Source: Ideonella margarita (lineage in GTDB: Bacteria > Pseudomonadota > Gammaproteobacteria > Burkholderiales > Burkholderiaceae_C). From it: a DNA stretch of 64,000 nt. The translations under genes were made by a program, and so were the position numbers. Location of the stretch: assembly GCF_038066635.1 (NCBI RefSeq), contig NZ_JBBUTI010000013.1:1-64000 (forward strand), in the 5' to 3' direction. The notes under the pieces were generated by a model that saw only the letters and a list, made by a program, of their open reading frames with translations, did no database searches and was not told the DNA's origin. The stretch's first letter is position 1. Each line of letters starts with the position of its first letter. Shown in pieces: positions 17,225-26,258 of this stretch.

Positions 17225-18961
17225 ATGCCGCTATTTCGTTGGTTGAGCCTGCGCCAACTGCTCACCGTGCCCTATGTGGTGCTGGTGCTGATGCTGTCCC
17301 TGCTGCTGGGCAGCCTGTCTTACCAGGCGGGTAGAACCGCGGTAGACAACCTCTCGGAGCAACTGCTCTCCGAGACAGTCGGGCGAATATCCCAAGCGGT
17401 CGAAAAACACGTGTTCGGCTCCGGCGCGGTACTGGAAATGGCCTTCCCCCGGGGCGTGACCGCCCCCAGGCGTCTGGCCGACGAGGTGGACAGCCTGCGC
17501 ACCCGTTTCTGGCTGGCCACCTCGGTGCACCGCGAGTTGAACAACTACGCCTATTACGGTGACGAGCAGGGCCACTTCCTGGGTGTCTGGCGTGACGGCG
17601 AAGACGACGCGCAAATGCGTCTGCGCACGGCGTCCGAGGGGCCGCGCACCGTGTGGAAGTTCAAGGGCATCCATGGCGCACTGCATGAGCCCGAGGTTGA
17701 ACAGCGGGTCTTCGAGCCGCGCCAACGCCCGTGGTACCAGGCTGCCAGTCGGGCCTCCACCGAAACATGGACGTCGATCTACATCGACTTCCGCACCACC
17801 GAGCTGGTGGCCACGCGTGCCCGCCGGGTGCTGACGTCCTCCGGCCAGCTGGGCGGCGTGGTGGCCACCGACGTTTCGCTGCACCACCTGAGTGCCTTCG
17901 TGCAGGCCTTGCCGCTCAGCCGCAACGGCATCGCCTTCGTGGTGGAGCCCGACGGCAACCTGATTGCCACATCGCGCGGCGACTATCTCCGGCGCGGCCC
18001 TGATGGCCGCCCGGAGCGCCTGCCCGCCAGTGCCAGCGGTGACCGGCTGCTTGCCGTGAGTTATGCCGCTGCGCTGAAGTTGCGTCACAGCAGTGGCGAG
18101 GCTGAAGAAGGGCGCGAATGGCAAGGCACGCGCTCCGCCCGCATCGACGGCCCCGACGGCGAATCAGTGCAGCTGGCGCAGGCCCGCATCCGTGACAACG
18201 CCGGTCTCGACTGGCTCATCGTGGTGGCCGTGCCGCGCCATGACTTCCTGAAGGCGGTGACCGACAACACCGTGCAGACGGTGCTGCTGGGCTTGCTGGC
18301 CTCGGGCGGTGTGGTGGGCGTGGGCTTGCTCAGCCTCGGCGTGGTCTCGCGTGATCTGCGCAAGCTCGCCGTGGCAGCGCGGCAGGTGGGGGAGGGGCGC
18401 TACGACACGCCGCTGAACATCCAGCGCCGGGACGAGATTGGTGATCTGGCGCAGAGCTTTTCAGCCATGAAGCGTCGATTGGCCACTGACCGGCTCACCG
18501 GCCTGGCCAGCCGGGAGGTGATGCTGAGGCGCATCGAAGACCGCATCACGCAACAGCGTCGCCAGGGCGATGCCCAGCCCTTCGGCGTGCTGTTCATGGA
18601 TGTCAACGGCTTCAAGGCCGTGAACGACCAGCACGGCCACGACACCGGAGACAAGGTGCTGTCTGAACTGGCGGGGCGCATGCGCGAGACCCTGCGTGAG
18701 CATGATCTGATCGCCCGCTGGGCAGGGGACGAATTCGTGGTGCTGCTGGACAACGTGCAGGGCGACGATGACATGCGGGCGGTGGTCCACAAGCTGACGG
18801 AGGCGTTCAGCCTGCCGCTGAGCTGCCTGCCCGAGGGCCACTCCACCAGCGTGGGCATGGCCATCGGCACGGCCAGCTTCCCGGCAGATGGTGGTGATGC
18901 ACCCACCCTGATCCGGCGCGCCGACCAGTCGATGTACACGGCGAAGCACCGCACTCGCTGA
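17225..18961 (+). CDS. Diguanylate cyclase with dCache sensor and HAMP domain
   Basis: 578 residues. Membrane helix near residues 12-33, periplasmic dCache-type sensor about 35-340 (contains RQRPWYQAASRASTETWTSIYIDF, the usual Cache signature), second helix about 345-372, HAMP about 368-420, GGDEF domain about 420-578. The active-site loop reads AGDEF (residues 500-504), the variant found in many active cyclases, and an RxxD inhibitory site (REHD) lies five residues before it, so product feedback is likely. Makes cyclic di-GMP from two GTP in response to a periplasmic ligand, not identified. No EAL domain. A target may be the MSHA-type pilus encoded at 41-56 kb (see MshE). Confidence 0.9.
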   Translation: MPLFRWLSLRQLLTVPYVVLVLMLSLLLGSLSYQAGRTAVDNLSEQLLSETVGRISQAVEKHVFGSGAVLEMAFPRGVTAPRRLADEVDSLRTRFWLATSVHRELNNYAYYGDEQGHFLGVWRDGEDDAQMRLRTASEGPRTVWKFKGIHGALHEPEVEQRVFEPRQRPWYQAASRASTETWTSIYIDFRTTELVATRARRVLTSSGQLGGVVATDVSLHHLSAFVQALPLSRNGIAFVVEPDGNLIATSRGDYLRRGPDGRPERLPASASGDRLLAVSYAAALKLRHSSGEAEEGREWQGTRSARIDGPDGESVQLAQARIRDNAGLDWLIVVAVPRHDFLKAVTDNTVQTVLLGLLASGGVVGVGLLSLGVVSRDLRKLAVAARQVGEGRYDTPLNIQRRDEIGDLAQSFSAMKRRLATDRLTGLASREVMLRRIEDRITQQRRQGDAQPFGVLFMDVNGFKAVNDQHGHDTGDKVLSELAGRMRETLREHDLIARWAGDEFVVLLDNVQGDDDMRAVVHKLTEAFSLPLSCLPEGHSTSVGMAIGTASFPADGGDAPTLIRRADQSMYTAKHRTR

Positions 18962-19051
18962 GGACTGGGTGATGCCGGGCTGACATGGGCGAGGCTGGCA
19001 CGGCCGCGGGTCGGCCAGCCCGGTCCTGCGGCAGGGATCAGATCGCCGCGG

Positions 19052-20851
19052 TCACGCCACGTCCGTGGTACCGAGCTGCTGCAGCTCCACCAGGCGCCGG
19101 TAGATGCCGCCCTCGCGGGCCATCAGCGCGTCGTGCGGGCCGATTTCGGCGATCTGGCCGTGGCTGAGCACGAGGATGCGGTCGGCATCACGGATGGTCG
19201 ATAGCCGGTGGGCGATCGAGATGATGGTGAGCTGGCCATGCAGGGCTGCCAGTGCCCGCTGCACCACCTGCTCGGTGGCGGTGTCGATGTGCGAGGTGGC
19301 TTCGTCCAGCAGCAAGATGCGGGGCTGGCCTGCCAGCGCGCGGGCAATCGCCACCAGCTGCTTTTCGCCCACGGCCAGTCGCGCGCCGCCTTCGCCGAGC
19401 ACGGTTTCGTAGCCATGCTCCAGCCGTTCGATGAACTCATGCGCGCCTGCCGAGGTGGCTGCGCGGCGAACTTCTTCATCGGTCAGCACCCGGCCCATCG
19501 CGATGTTCTCGCGCACGCTGGCCGCCAGCAGGAAGGGGTCTTGCGGCACCAGGCCCACGGACGTGCGGAAGGCAGCTTCATCCAGGTCGGCAATCGGCTG
19601 GCCATCGATGCACAGGCTGCCGTCGGTCACCGGATAAAAGCGCAGCAGCAGCGACAGCAGGCTGCTCTTGCCACTGCCGGTCGGACCGACCACGCCGATG
19701 AACTCGCCCGGCTTCACGTCCAGCGACACGTCTTTCAGCACCGGCACGCCTGACTGGTAGGCGAAGTTCAGGTGGCTGATGCTCACCCGGCCTTCGGTGA
19801 CCTGGCCGCGGGCCGCCGGGCGCGGCGCTTCCGCCTCTTCCAGCAAGGTGTTCACCCGGGCGGCCGACACCACTGCCTGCTGCAATTGCGAGAACTGCAT
19901 CGTCAGCTGGATCAGCGGCTCCACCACCCGGCCGATGTAGCTGACGAACGCATACAGCACGCCCACCTCGATGGCACTCAGGCCGCCCGAGGTTTCGCGC
20001 AGACCAAACACGCCGATCACCACGGCCAGCATAGCCACGTTCAGCAGATCGAGTGCCGGGCGCAGCAGCCAGGCATTGGCGCGCAGCTCGCTCTGGCGTG
20101 AGGCCAGGTGGGCTTCGTTGATGTCGGCGTAGCGCTGGCTATAGGTGGCCGTGGCGCCGGTGGCCTGCAGCACCGCCATGCCGGCGATGGACTCTGCCGT
20201 CTGGGCGTTCAGGTGGCTGCGCAGCTCACGCGTACGGGTGACGGCCGGCCCCGACATGCGCTGGTAGAGAAAGACGATGCCGAACACGGCCGGCACCAGC
20301 GTCGCCACGATCAGCATCAGGCGCCAGTCGAGGAAGGTCATGGTGACCAGCAGCGTGGTCAGCATGATCACCGCGTCCAGCATCACGAACAGCACCTGCA
20401 CATACAGCTGCTTCACCGCCTCGGTGTCGTTCGTGACCCTGCTGACCAGCTGCCCGGTGATGGCCGTGTCGAAAAACGCCATCGGCAAGCGCAGCACGTG
20501 GCCGTACACCGATTCACGGATGCGTTGCACCGAGCGCATCGCGGCCCCGGCCAGGCGGGTCAGCTGGAAGTAGCGCAGCAGGCTGGCCACGCTGCCGGCC
20601 ACCAGCGCGCCACCGAGCAGGCCCAGCATGGCGGCCACGTCAGGGTTGCGCGGCAGCAGGTAGCGGTCGATGAAGGCCTTGCCCAGCACCGGGCCGAGCG
20701 CGTCCAGACCGGCCGCGATGGCCAGCCAGAACAGGCCGACCCAGATGTGCCGGCGGTCAGGTTGGGCGGCGCGCCACAGCAGGCTGGCGGCGCGTTGCAC
20801 CGGCGTGCCCGCGGGCGCCTGTGGCAGGTTGGCTGATGAATCAGTCGGCAT
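19052..20851 (-). CDS. mdlB: ABC exporter half-transporter, MdlB-like
   Basis: 599 residues: six-helix ABC membrane domain (about 40-330) fused to an ATPase (about 360-590). Walker A GPTGSGKSS, Q-loop VPQDPF, Walker B LLLDEATSHID with the catalytic Glu, but the signature is the variant LAVGEKQL instead of LSGGQ, the same type of change as in MdlB proteins. Start ATG 20851 lies inside the end of the partner gene (11-base overlap), so translation is coupled. Forms a heterodimeric exporter with the upstream protein. Substrate unknown. Confidence 0.85.
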   Translation of the reverse strand: MPTDSSANLPQAPAGTPVQRAASLLWRAAQPDRRHIWVGLFWLAIAAGLDALGPVLGKAFIDRYLLPRNPDVAAMLGLLGGALVAGSVASLLRYFQLTRLAGAAMRSVQRIRESVYGHVLRLPMAFFDTAITGQLVSRVTNDTEAVKQLYVQVLFVMLDAVIMLTTLLVTMTFLDWRLMLIVATLVPAVFGIVFLYQRMSGPAVTRTRELRSHLNAQTAESIAGMAVLQATGATATYSQRYADINEAHLASRQSELRANAWLLRPALDLLNVAMLAVVIGVFGLRETSGGLSAIEVGVLYAFVSYIGRVVEPLIQLTMQFSQLQQAVVSAARVNTLLEEAEAPRPAARGQVTEGRVSISHLNFAYQSGVPVLKDVSLDVKPGEFIGVVGPTGSGKSSLLSLLLRFYPVTDGSLCIDGQPIADLDEAAFRTSVGLVPQDPFLLAASVRENIAMGRVLTDEEVRRAATSAGAHEFIERLEHGYETVLGEGGARLAVGEKQLVAIARALAGQPRILLLDEATSHIDTATEQVVQRALAALHGQLTIISIAHRLSTIRDADRILVLSHGQIAEIGPHDALMAREGGIYRRLVELQQLGTTDVA

Positions 20852-22592
20852 CGAGAGAAGCTTTCAGTTGCTGCACGCGCCATTCGTGCGCGTACCAGCT
20901 GTGGTCGGTGCCGCGGGCCAGCAGCTCGTCATGGGTGCCCAGCTCGGTCAGGCGGCCTTGGCGCAGCACGGCGATGCGGTCGGCGTCGGCCAGCGCCGAC
21001 AGCCGGTGGCTGATGACGATGACCGTGCGGCCCACGCGCTGCTCACGCAGGTGGCTGAGGATGCGGTGTTCGGTTTCGGTGTCGACGGCCGACAGTGCAT
21101 CGTCGAGCAGCAGCAGCGGGGCGTCGGTCAGCAAGGCACGGGCGATGGCCACGCGCTGGCGCTGCCCGCCCGAGAGCGTCACGCCGCGTTCACCCACCGG
21201 CGTCGCATAGCCCTGGGGCAGGCGCTGGATGTCGTCGTGCACGGCGGCCAGGCGGGCCACGGCTTCGATCTCTGCCTGGCTGGCGCCGGGCTTGGCCAGC
21301 GCGATGTTCTCGCCCACCGTGGCCGAAAACATGATCGGCTCCTGCGGCACCCAGGCCATGGCTGAGCGCAGCGCCTGCAGCGTGTGGTCGGCCAGCGGCA
21401 CGCCGCCCCATTCGATCTGGCCCTGGGCCGGTTGCCACTGGCGCAGCAGCAGGCGCACCAGCGTGCTCTTGCCGGCGCCGGTCGGGCCGACCACGCCCAG
21501 CGTGCCGCCCGCGGGCAGCGTGATGCTGAGGTCATCAAGCGCCGGCTGGGTGCTGCCCGGGTAGGCGAAGCTGATGTTGCGCAGGCTGATCTCGCCGGGT
21601 GTGACGTGGGCCACCGTGCCGTCGTTGTCGATGGCCAGCGGCTCGTCCAGCACCTGCGACAAGCGGCCCCAGGCGGCGCGGCCGCGCTCCCACAGCGACA
21701 ACACCCAGCCGGCCGCGAACATCGGCCAGATCAGCTGCCCAAGGTACAGGCCGAAGCTGGTGAGCTGGCCGACGGTCAATTCGTCGTGCCAGACCAGCCA
21801 GCCGCCCAGGCCCAGCGATGCGCCCATGGCCACAGCCAGCGCGATGCCCACGGCGGGCTCGTAGCGGGCCTCCCAGCGCTGTGCCTGGAAGCCGGCATCG
21901 GCAGCGGCGCCGGCCAGCTCGGCAAAGCGCTGGCTGCTGCGGTCTTCCAGGCCCAGGGCGCGCAGGGTGCGCACGCCGGAGATGGTTTCCTGCACATGGT
22001 CATTCAGGTCGCCGAAACGCTCCAGCGCTTCCTTCGAGCGGTCATGCACCTGGCGTGAAATCCACCAGAAGGCCACCGCCATGAACGGGAAGGGCAGCAG
22101 CGCCACCAGGGCCAGCCGCCAGTCCACGCCGAAGGCCATCGTGCCAACCACCAGCAGCAGTGTCAGGCTGCCGTCGAAACCGGCCAGCATGGCTTCGCCC
22201 GAGGCCATTTCCACCGCGTCCACGTCGTTGGTGGCCAGCGCCATCAAGTCGCCCGTGCGCCGGGTCTGGAAGAAGCGCGGGCCCTGCAAGGACAGCCGGG
22301 CATACAGCGATTCACGCAGCTCCACGCCCATCCGGTAGGCGGCGGCGAACAGCTTCAGGCGCCAGCCTACGCGCAGCAGGTAGATCAGCACGCCGGCGCC
22401 GAGCAGCAGGCCCAGTTCGCGCCACAGTGCCGCGCCCACCAGCTGGTGGGTGACGAGCCCGTCGACCATGTGGCCGATCTGGCGCGGCAGCCACACGGTG
22501 AGCAGCGCGATGCCGAACAGCATCAGCGCAGCGCTGGCATACGCACTGCGGTGGCGCTGCACGAAATTCAATATCAGCCGGGTCAGGGTCAT
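20841..22592 (-). CDS. mdlA: ABC exporter half-transporter, MdlA-like
   Basis: 583 residues: membrane domain about 15-305 and ATPase about 335-570. Walker A GPTGAGKST, canonical signature LSGGQRQR, and Walker B LLLDDALSAVD, in which the catalytic Glu is Asp. That asymmetry complements the MdlB-like partner (Glu kept, signature changed), so the heterodimer should have one consensus and one degenerate ATP site. Gene order MdlA then MdlB is as in E. coli. Inner-membrane multidrug/lipid-type exporter by family. Confidence 0.85.
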   Translation of the reverse strand: MTLTRLILNFVQRHRSAYASAALMLFGIALLTVWLPRQIGHMVDGLVTHQLVGAALWRELGLLLGAGVLIYLLRVGWRLKLFAAAYRMGVELRESLYARLSLQGPRFFQTRRTGDLMALATNDVDAVEMASGEAMLAGFDGSLTLLLVVGTMAFGVDWRLALVALLPFPFMAVAFWWISRQVHDRSKEALERFGDLNDHVQETISGVRTLRALGLEDRSSQRFAELAGAAADAGFQAQRWEARYEPAVGIALAVAMGASLGLGGWLVWHDELTVGQLTSFGLYLGQLIWPMFAAGWVLSLWERGRAAWGRLSQVLDEPLAIDNDGTVAHVTPGEISLRNISFAYPGSTQPALDDLSITLPAGGTLGVVGPTGAGKSTLVRLLLRQWQPAQGQIEWGGVPLADHTLQALRSAMAWVPQEPIMFSATVGENIALAKPGASQAEIEAVARLAAVHDDIQRLPQGYATPVGERGVTLSGGQRQRVAIARALLTDAPLLLLDDALSAVDTETEHRILSHLREQRVGRTVIVISHRLSALADADRIAVLRQGRLTELGTHDELLARGTDHSWYAHEWRVQQLKASLDAD

Positions 22593-22663
22593 GCGGGGGC
22601 GGGTTTCAAAAGGGGGGCGGCAGGGCAGGGTGCAGACAATCAGTCAGCCGGGCAGCAAGCCGA

Positions 22664-23410
22664 TCAGTCTCGCACGTCGGCTGCAGGCTGCTGGCCGAAA
22701 TCAGGCCGTTGCAGCCAGGCCAGCACGCGCGCAGCGGCGTCCTCCGGGCTGCTGAGCCGGCCCTGGGTCTGCAGCTGCACGAAATTCTCGCGATCGGGGA
22801 ACTGGCTGGCGCTGGCGCCACGCAGCTGCACCTGCATGTCGGTGTCGATCACGCCCGGCGCCAGCGACACGATGCGGGCGCCATTGGGCAACCCTGCTTC
22901 TTCCAGCGCCACACAGCGGCTGAAGTGGTCCATGCCGGCCTTGGCGGCGCAGTACGACGCGCTGCCGGCCATGGCCCGACGGCCCAGGCCCGATGAAATG
23001 TTCAGCACCTTGCGCGGCACCGGCCAATGCCGGGTGGCCGCCAGGAAGGCGGTGGTCAGCAGCATGGAGGCTTCCAGGCCCACCCGCAGCGCGCGCACGG
23101 TGTCGACCAGCGGCACATCGGCCAGCGGCGCCAGCTCGGCGATCACGCCGGCGTTGTTGATGAGCGTGACTTCGGTATGCGCGGCGGGGTCGATCTGGCT
23201 GAGCCACTGCGCCAGCCGTTCCGCCACCGGCTGGGCGTCTGACAGATCCACCGCCCATTGCTCGGCCGCCAGCCCGGCTTGCTGCTGGCGCGACAGGCCC
23301 AGCACCCGGTGGCCGGCAGCAGCGCATTGCCGGGCCATGGCCGCACCCATGCCGCGCGAGGCGCCTGTCAGGATGGTCAGGGGCGTGGGGGTGTGGGAAG
23401 GAGTCGTCAT
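22664..23410 (-). CDS. SDR family oxidoreductase
   Basis: 248 residues from ATG at 23410. Rossmann dinucleotide motif TGASRGMG at the N-terminus, NNAGV, catalytic SSG...YCAAK (Ser, Tyr, Lys) and PGVIDTDMQ downstream: a classical short-chain dehydrogenase of usual length. It resembles sepiapterin-reductase-like/YciK-type SDRs, so NADP(H) use is likely; substrate unknown. The frame is open upstream to 23788, but the extension is antisense to the next gene. Could be transcribed upstream of the mdlA-mdlB pair (72-base gap). Confidence 0.85.
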   Translation of the reverse strand: MTTPSHTPTPLTILTGASRGMGAAMARQCAAAGHRVLGLSRQQQAGLAAEQWAVDLSDAQPVAERLAQWLSQIDPAAHTEVTLINNAGVIAELAPLADVPLVDTVRALRVGLEASMLLTTAFLAATRHWPVPRKVLNISSGLGRRAMAGSASYCAAKAGMDHFSRCVALEEAGLPNGARIVSLAPGVIDTDMQVQLRGASASQFPDRENFVQLQTQGRLSSPEDAAARVLAWLQRPDFGQQPAADVRD

Positions 23411-23461
23411 GGCATGTGTTGGCGCAAACCGGCCGTGTGGGGCAGCGGCGACAATCACCGC

Positions 23462-24289
23462 ATGCCTGAATTGTCGTCTGACACCCCTGCCGCTGCTGCG
23501 TCGGCGCACATCGCCCCGCGCCGCCCCTGGTGGCAACGTCCGTTTGGTTTGTCGCTGTTGTTCACGCTGTCGCTGTTGGCTGCGGCGGGCCTTTGGGCCT
23601 GGTGGCAGGTGCAGAGTGCGCCGCCCGGGCCTTCTTCGGCAGAGATGGCCGTGGACCTGCCCTGGCAAGTGGTGCCGCAGGCCGACGGCAGCAGCCGCGT
23701 GTTCGGCCTGCAGGTGGGGCGCAGCAGCCTGGCCGATGTGGAGCAGCGCCTCGGCGACGAGTTGCGCACCGGCTTGATCGCACCGCATGGCCAGCCCCCG
23801 GCACTGGAGAGCTTTGTGGATGGCTTCCGCGCCGGGTTCGTGACCGGCCGCCTGGTGCTCGCCTTCGAGGCTGACGCCGACTGGCTGGCGCAGGCCCGCG
23901 AACGCTCACCCCGGCAGGACGTGGGAGAGGGTGGCCGCAGCCGCCGCTATGCCCTGGCCGCTGATGACTTGCCGGCGGCGCGCCAGCGGCGGCTGGTAGG
24001 CGTGGTGTTCCTGCCGTCAGCCCGACTGGACGAGGCCACGCTGGTACAGCGCTTCGGCACGCCGTCTCGCCGCTTGGCCACGGCCGACGGCGTCGTGCAA
24101 CTGCTCTACCCGGAGAAGGGCGTGGCCGTGGCAGTGCCGCCGGCTGAGGGCCCGGAGGCGCGTGCCCGCGCCGTGATCCAGTACAGCGCGCCAGCTGATT
24201 TCGAGCGGCGCCTGCTGGCGCCCTTGCTGGCTGAACTGGCCGGGCAGGCTGCGTCTCAGCCGTCCACCGGGGCGCCAATCGCCAGGTAA
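23462..24289 (+). CDS. Uncharacterised single-helix protein
   Basis: 275 residues from ATG at 23462. One hydrophobic helix near residues 29-48 after a short basic cytoplasmic tail, then a soluble domain of about 220 residues with VFGLQVGRSSLADVEQRLGD (reminiscent of a small beta-barrel-assembly/lipoprotein repeat, uncertain) and LVGVVFLPSARLDEATLVQRFG. No family recognised. Probably anchored in the inner membrane facing the periplasm. Its 3' end overlaps the convergent flavin reductase by 34 bases; divergent from the SDR. Confidence 0.65.
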   Translation: MPELSSDTPAAAASAHIAPRRPWWQRPFGLSLLFTLSLLAAAGLWAWWQVQSAPPGPSSAEMAVDLPWQVVPQADGSSRVFGLQVGRSSLADVEQRLGDELRTGLIAPHGQPPALESFVDGFRAGFVTGRLVLAFEADADWLAQARERSPRQDVGEGGRSRRYALAADDLPAARQRRLVGVVFLPSARLDEATLVQRFGTPSRRLATADGVVQLLYPEKGVAVAVPPAEGPEARARAVIQYSAPADFERRLLAPLLAELAGQAASQPSTGAPIAR

Positions 24290-24816
24290 TGGCCACCGGC
24301 GATGTGGTGCAGGGTACGCAGCGAATCATCGCCCGCTTCCTCGAAGTGCCACCGGCCGTTGCTGAACACGCGGTCATCGGCCCAGGCGCCGGTGATCTCC
24401 ACGAGGAACAGGTCGTGCCTGGCGGCGTTGTCCGCGCCGGGCAGGCACACGCCATCCAGCCAGGCCACGCAGCCGGCCACCAGCGGCCCGTGGGCGGCGG
24501 GCTCGTCAAGCAGGCTCACGTTGAAGTCGGCGAGTTTGTCGGTGTCGCGGCCGCTGTGGTTGCCGAGTGCCGTCACCAGACCGGCCTGCGCCACGCACGG
24601 CACGCTGATCGACAAACGCCCTGAGGCCTCGATCAGGCTGCGTGTGTAGGTGCTCTTGTCGACCACCACCGCCACCTTGGGCGGGTCGAAATCCAGCGCC
24701 ATCGCCCAGGCCACGGACATCACGTTGGTTCGTCCTTCATGGCTGGCGCCCACCAGCACGGTGGGGCCATGGTTGAGCAGGCGGTAGGCGCGGGGCAGGT
24801 CCACGGGTTGGCGCAT
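24256..24816 (-). CDS. Flavin reductase family protein
   Basis: 186 residues with the FMN-binding split-barrel pattern: GPTVLVGASHEGRTNVMSVAWAMALDFDPPKV near the start, RSLIEASGRLSISVP and a GHYLAIG end. The family comprises NAD(P)H:flavin oxidoreductases and related FMN proteins. Last gene of a four-gene minus-strand operon: 24 bases after the rluA-type gene. Confidence 0.85.
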   Translation of the reverse strand: MRQPVDLPRAYRLLNHGPTVLVGASHEGRTNVMSVAWAMALDFDPPKVAVVVDKSTYTRSLIEASGRLSISVPCVAQAGLVTALGNHSGRDTDKLADFNVSLLDEPAAHGPLVAGCVAWLDGVCLPGADNAARHDLFLVEITGAWADDRVFSNGRWHFEEAGDDSLRTLHHIAGGHYLAIGAPVDG

Positions 24817-24840
24817 CGGGCTTCCTTCAATCAGTCGTCA

Positions 24841-25509
24841 TCAAAACGGGGTGAGGGCGTGAAACGCCATGGCTTGGCCCGTGGCCGGGTGCGGCAGCGT
24901 GAGGTGGCTGGCGTGCAGCAACAAGCGGGGAGCGAGGGTCTCGATGTCGGGCGGGGCGTACAGCTCGTCGCCGACGATGGGGTGGCCGATGGCCTGCAAG
25001 TGAACCCGCAGCTGGTGCGAACGGCCGGTGACCGGGAACAGCGCCAGGCGCGTGGTGCCGGGCAGGCCGGTCTCAAGCGCCAGCCGCTCCCAGCGCGTGA
25101 GCGAGGGCTTGCCGATCACCATGTCCACCATCTGCCGCGGGCGGCGGGGCCAATCGGCGATCAGCGGCAGGTTGATCTCGCCGGCCATGTCGGGCACCGC
25201 ACCACCCACGATGGCTTCATAACGCTTGTCCGTCAGGCGCTGCTCGAAGGCCATGCTCAAGGCGCGCTGTGCGGCAGCGCCGCGGCCGAACACCAGCAGG
25301 CCGGAGGTGCCCATGTCGAGCCGGTGCACCACCAGCGCATCGGGGTAGCTCGCCTGCACACGTGACCAGGCGCAGTCGGCCTTGTCAGGCCCGCGGCCAG
25401 GCACCGAGAGCAGCCCGGCGGGCTTGCTCACCACCACCAGGGTGTCATCGGCAAACACCACGCGCTGCTCGCCCAGCGGCTGCGCGGGGCGGGGGGCTGG
25501 CAACATCAT
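24841..25509 (-). CDS. RluA-family pseudouridine synthase
   Basis: 222 residues. Catalytic motif HRLDMGTSGLLVF with Asp65; KPAGLLSVPGRGPDKADC before it and FPVTGRSHQLRVHLQAIGHPI after it match the RluA branch (23S rRNA U746 and tRNA U32 in E. coli). No S4 domain. Its ATG overlaps the stop of the upstream sulfotransferase-like gene by four bases (ATGA), so translation is probably coupled. Confidence 0.85.
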   Translation of the reverse strand: MMLPAPRPAQPLGEQRVVFADDTLVVVSKPAGLLSVPGRGPDKADCAWSRVQASYPDALVVHRLDMGTSGLLVFGRGAAAQRALSMAFEQRLTDKRYEAIVGGAVPDMAGEINLPLIADWPRRPRQMVDMVIGKPSLTRWERLALETGLPGTTRLALFPVTGRSHQLRVHLQAIGHPIVGDELYAPPDIETLAPRLLLHASHLTLPHPATGQAMAFHALTPF

Positions 25510-26258
25510 TGGATCAGCAGGCGCACCGCGTGCAGTTGCTCATACGCGGGCCGGCAGGCCTCGGCAACGCTCAGGGCATGGCCCGTCAGCTGGGGCTGGC
25601 GCTGGCGCCAGGGCTCGAAACCGGTGGATCGCCAGACGGCGTCGTACCAGTGCGGCGCCCAGATGCCGTCGCTCTCGCGCGGGCCGGCGGGCCAGGCCAG
25701 CATGCGCTCGGTGAAAGGGATCTCCAGTGCGGCACACACCGCTTGCAGGTAGGCCCCCGGTGCCTGCAGGAAATCATCGGCGTCGATGACCAGCGGGGCT
25801 ACTCCGCTGCGTTCGGTGATGGCCTGCCACAGCGTCACCTGCTGCAGCAGGCCGATGTCGGCGGGCGCGATGCTGGCGCGCGACTTCAGGTAGCTCTCCA
25901 CCACCTGCGCCGGGTCGCGGATCAGCAGCACATTGCGCAGACCGTGCACCCACTCGGTGTCCATGCCGGGCAGCAGGTGGTGGGTCATGTGCTTCTGGTA
26001 CCAGACGGGCTGGCCGTCGGGGGCGGGGCCTTGCGTCAGGGCGGCCACCACGCTGCGCCAGTCGGTGTCGCCGGCGGCAATCACGTCGTCGCGGCCGGGG
26101 TGGTCCAGGCCGGTGGTGGCGAGGTAGGCGGCGTACAGCGGCTCGTCGCTCACGGCGCAATCACCGCGGTTTTCCCAGGCCCGCATCATGGCGGTGGAGA
26201 TGTTCCGCGGCCCGCTCCACATGGCCACGCGCAGCGGCGGTGTCATCGGTGCGCTCAT
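25506..26258 (-). CDS. Sulfotransferase-like P-loop protein
   Basis: 250 residues from ATG at 26258. An N-terminal P-loop-like WSGPRNISTAMMRAWENRGD resembles the PAPS 5'-phosphosulfate loop of sulfotransferases; NVLLIRDPAQVVESYLKSR matches the 3'-phosphate-binding helix with its Arg and Ser. Real sulfotransferase activity is not shown. Start and stop both overlap neighbours by four bases (ATGA), placing it between the class IV transaminase and the RluA-type gene in one operon. Cytoplasmic; acceptor substrate unknown. Confidence 0.8.
   Translation of the reverse strand: MSAPMTPPLRVAMWSGPRNISTAMMRAWENRGDCAVSDEPLYAAYLATTGLDHPGRDDVIAAGDTDWRSVVAALTQGPAPDGQPVWYQKHMTHHLLPGMDTEWVHGLRNVLLIRDPAQVVESYLKSRASIAPADIGLLQQVTLWQAITERSGVAPLVIDADDFLQAPGAYLQAVCAALEIPFTERMLAWPAGPRESDGIWAPHWYDAVWRSTGFEPWRQRQPQLTGHALSVAEACRPAYEQLHAVRLLIQ

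Noticed and set aside
18993..19020. Inverted repeat GGCTGGC/GCCAGCC between the cyclase and mdlB
   Set aside because: Loop of 14 bases and no T-tract; may be chance in GC-rich DNA.
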